From Nocardioides sp. (lineage in GTDB: Bacteria > Actinomycetota > Actinomycetes > Propionibacteriales > Nocardioidaceae): a stretch of DNA of 6,175 nt. The notes under the pieces are model-generated. The model did not search any database, was not told where the DNA came from, and saw only the letters and a program-made list of their open reading frames with translations. Positions 5,375 to 6,175 of the stretch are shown piece after piece. Each line of letters begins with the position of its first letter. Within the stretch, counting starts at the first letter, position 1. A program made the position numbers and the translations under genes. The DNA lies in the NCBI GenBank assembly GCA_029264225.1, contig JARICB010000406.1:1-6175 (forward strand), in the 5' to 3' direction.

Positions 5375-6175
5375 GTGGGCATTGTCGTGCAGAAGTACGG
5401 CGGCTCCTCGCTCGCGGACGCTGACGCCATCAAGCGCGTCGCGCGCCGCGTAGTGGAGACCAAGAAGGCCGGGCACGACGTCGTCGTCGCTGTCTCGGCG
5501 ATGGGCGATTCGACCGATGAGCTGCTTGACCTGGCCAGCGCCGTGAGCCCGCTCCCGCCGGCCCGTGAGATGGACATGCTGCTGACAGCCGGCGAACGGA
5601 TCTCGATGGCACTGGTGGCCATGGCGATCTCGGACCTCGGCTACACCGCCCGTTCCTTCACCGGCTCACAGGCCGGGGTGATCACCGACGCCGTGCACGG
5701 CAAGGCGAAGATCATCGACGTCACCCCCGGCCGCATCACCTGCGCGCTCGAGGAGGGGCACATCGTCATCGTCGCCGGCTTCCAAGGCGTCAGCGCGGAC
5801 ACCAAGGAGATCACCACCCTGGGCCGCGGTGGCACCGACACCACGGCCGTGGCCTTGGCAGCGGCACTCGAGGCCGATGTGTGCGAGATCTATACCGATG
5901 TCGACGGCGTCTTCACCGCCGATCCGCGGATCGTGCCCGCGGCCCGCAAGCTCGATCAGGTCTCCTACGAGGAGATGCTCGAACTGGCCGCCTGCGGTGC
6001 CAAGATCCTGCACCTGCGGTGCGTGGAGTACGGCCGCCGCTACAACATCCCGATCCACGTCCGCTCGTCGTTCAGCCAGTTCGAGGGCACCTGGGTCACC
6101 AACAACGCACGTGAGGGAGAATCCGTGGAGCAGCCCATCATCTCCGGCGTCGCGCACGATCGCAGCGAAGCCAAG
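5375..6175 (+). CDS. lysC: Aspartate kinase (aspartokinase), 5' part, runs off the window
   Basis: LysC phosphorylates L-aspartate with ATP to give 4-phospho-L-aspartate, the first step towards lysine, diaminopimelate, threonine, methionine and isoleucine. The first 267 residues are present, covering the whole amino acid kinase domain. Motifs seen are KYGGSSLAD (7-15), [12 protein letters not shown] (40-51), LLTAGERIS (69-77), GFQG (135-138), [15 protein letters not shown] (148-162) and [13 protein letters not shown] (173-185). The GTG start gives [12 protein letters not shown], the usual N-terminus, and has a good Shine-Dalgarno site. The C-terminal ACT domains that bind lysine and threonine lie beyond the window, so feedback control cannot be judged. 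An in-frame internal start at 6125 suggests a separate beta subunit. asd is often the next gene downstream, but it cannot be seen here. Confidence 0.98.
   Translation, partial: MGIVVQKYGGSSLADADAIKRVARRVVETKKAGHDVVVAVSAMGDSTDELLDLASAVSPLPPAREMDMLLTAGERISMALVAMAISDLGYTARSFTGSQAGVITDAVHGKAKIIDVTPGRITCALEEGHIVIVAGFQGVSADTKEITTLGRGGTDTTAVALAAALEADVCEIYTDVDGVFTADPRIVPAARKLDQVSYEEMLELAACGAKILHLRCVEYGRRYNIPIHVRSSFSQFEGTWVTNNAREGESVEQPIISGVAHDRSEAK
6113..6127 (+). promoter_or_regulatory. Internal translation start for the aspartokinase beta subunit
   Basis: GAGGGAGA (6113-6120) precedes an in-frame GTG at 6125, codon 251 of lysC. From there the product would begin (f)[17 protein letters not shown], just ahead of the regulatory ACT region. 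Aspartokinases of Corynebacterium glutamicum and Bacillus subtilis are alpha2beta2 enzymes whose beta subunit is translated from such an internal site, in C. glutamicum at about residue 250. The position and sequence match closely. Actual use here is an inference. Confidence 0.6.

Noticed and set aside
1..6175. CRISPR array, toxin-antitoxin pair or defence system
   Set aside because: No regular spaced repeats or small gene pairs exist; the plus strand is nearly filled with recognised housekeeping genes.

Overview
The window is high-GC DNA with actinobacterial-type genes and gene order. The best match is a member of the Propionibacteriales such as Nocardioides or a relative. That placement is an inference from three things: the order ffs - dnaX - ybaB - recR - DUF5063 gene - lysC, the style of the DnaX protein, and a C-terminally anchored mycosin-like subtilase next door. 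It looks like an ordinary chromosomal housekeeping region. I see no CRISPR array, insertion sequence, phage gene or attachment site.

Layout. Positions 1-967 (+) hold the 3' part of a mycosin-like S8 protease gene; its start and the catalytic Asp lie upstream of the window. A strong hairpin (985-1017) follows, and then a tRNA-Ser(GGA) gene on the minus strand (1026-1115), which converges on the protease gene. About 110 bases of promoter-type DNA separate the tRNA from the small bacterial SRP RNA gene (about 1229-1323, +). After roughly 90 bases dnaX begins (1413-3650). It is followed closely by ybaB (3679-4092), recR (4101-4700) and a DUF5063 gene (4693-5298). A 76-base gap then leads to lysC (5375 to beyond the window end), which encodes aspartate kinase.

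How the genes work together. dnaX (clamp loader), ybaB (nucleoid protein) and recR (recombination mediator) are the classic bacterial replication and repair cluster. Gaps of 28 and 8 bases and an 8-base overlap into the DUF5063 gene suggest a single operon of four genes. lysC has its own Shine-Dalgarno site and probably its own promoter, and opens the aspartate pathway (lysine, threonine, methionine and diaminopimelate for the cell wall).

The most interesting details are small. dnaX looks leaderless: a TANNNT -10 element lies six bases before its GTG. lysC carries an in-frame internal GTG with a Shine-Dalgarno sequence, placed as for the separately translated beta subunit of alpha2beta2 aspartokinases. 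The protease has an atypical Ser-motif context. DnaX has very long low-complexity linkers containing two SPPAWA copies. The DUF5063 protein, of unknown function, carries a striking Trp-rich motif. No clearly new multi-gene system is visible.
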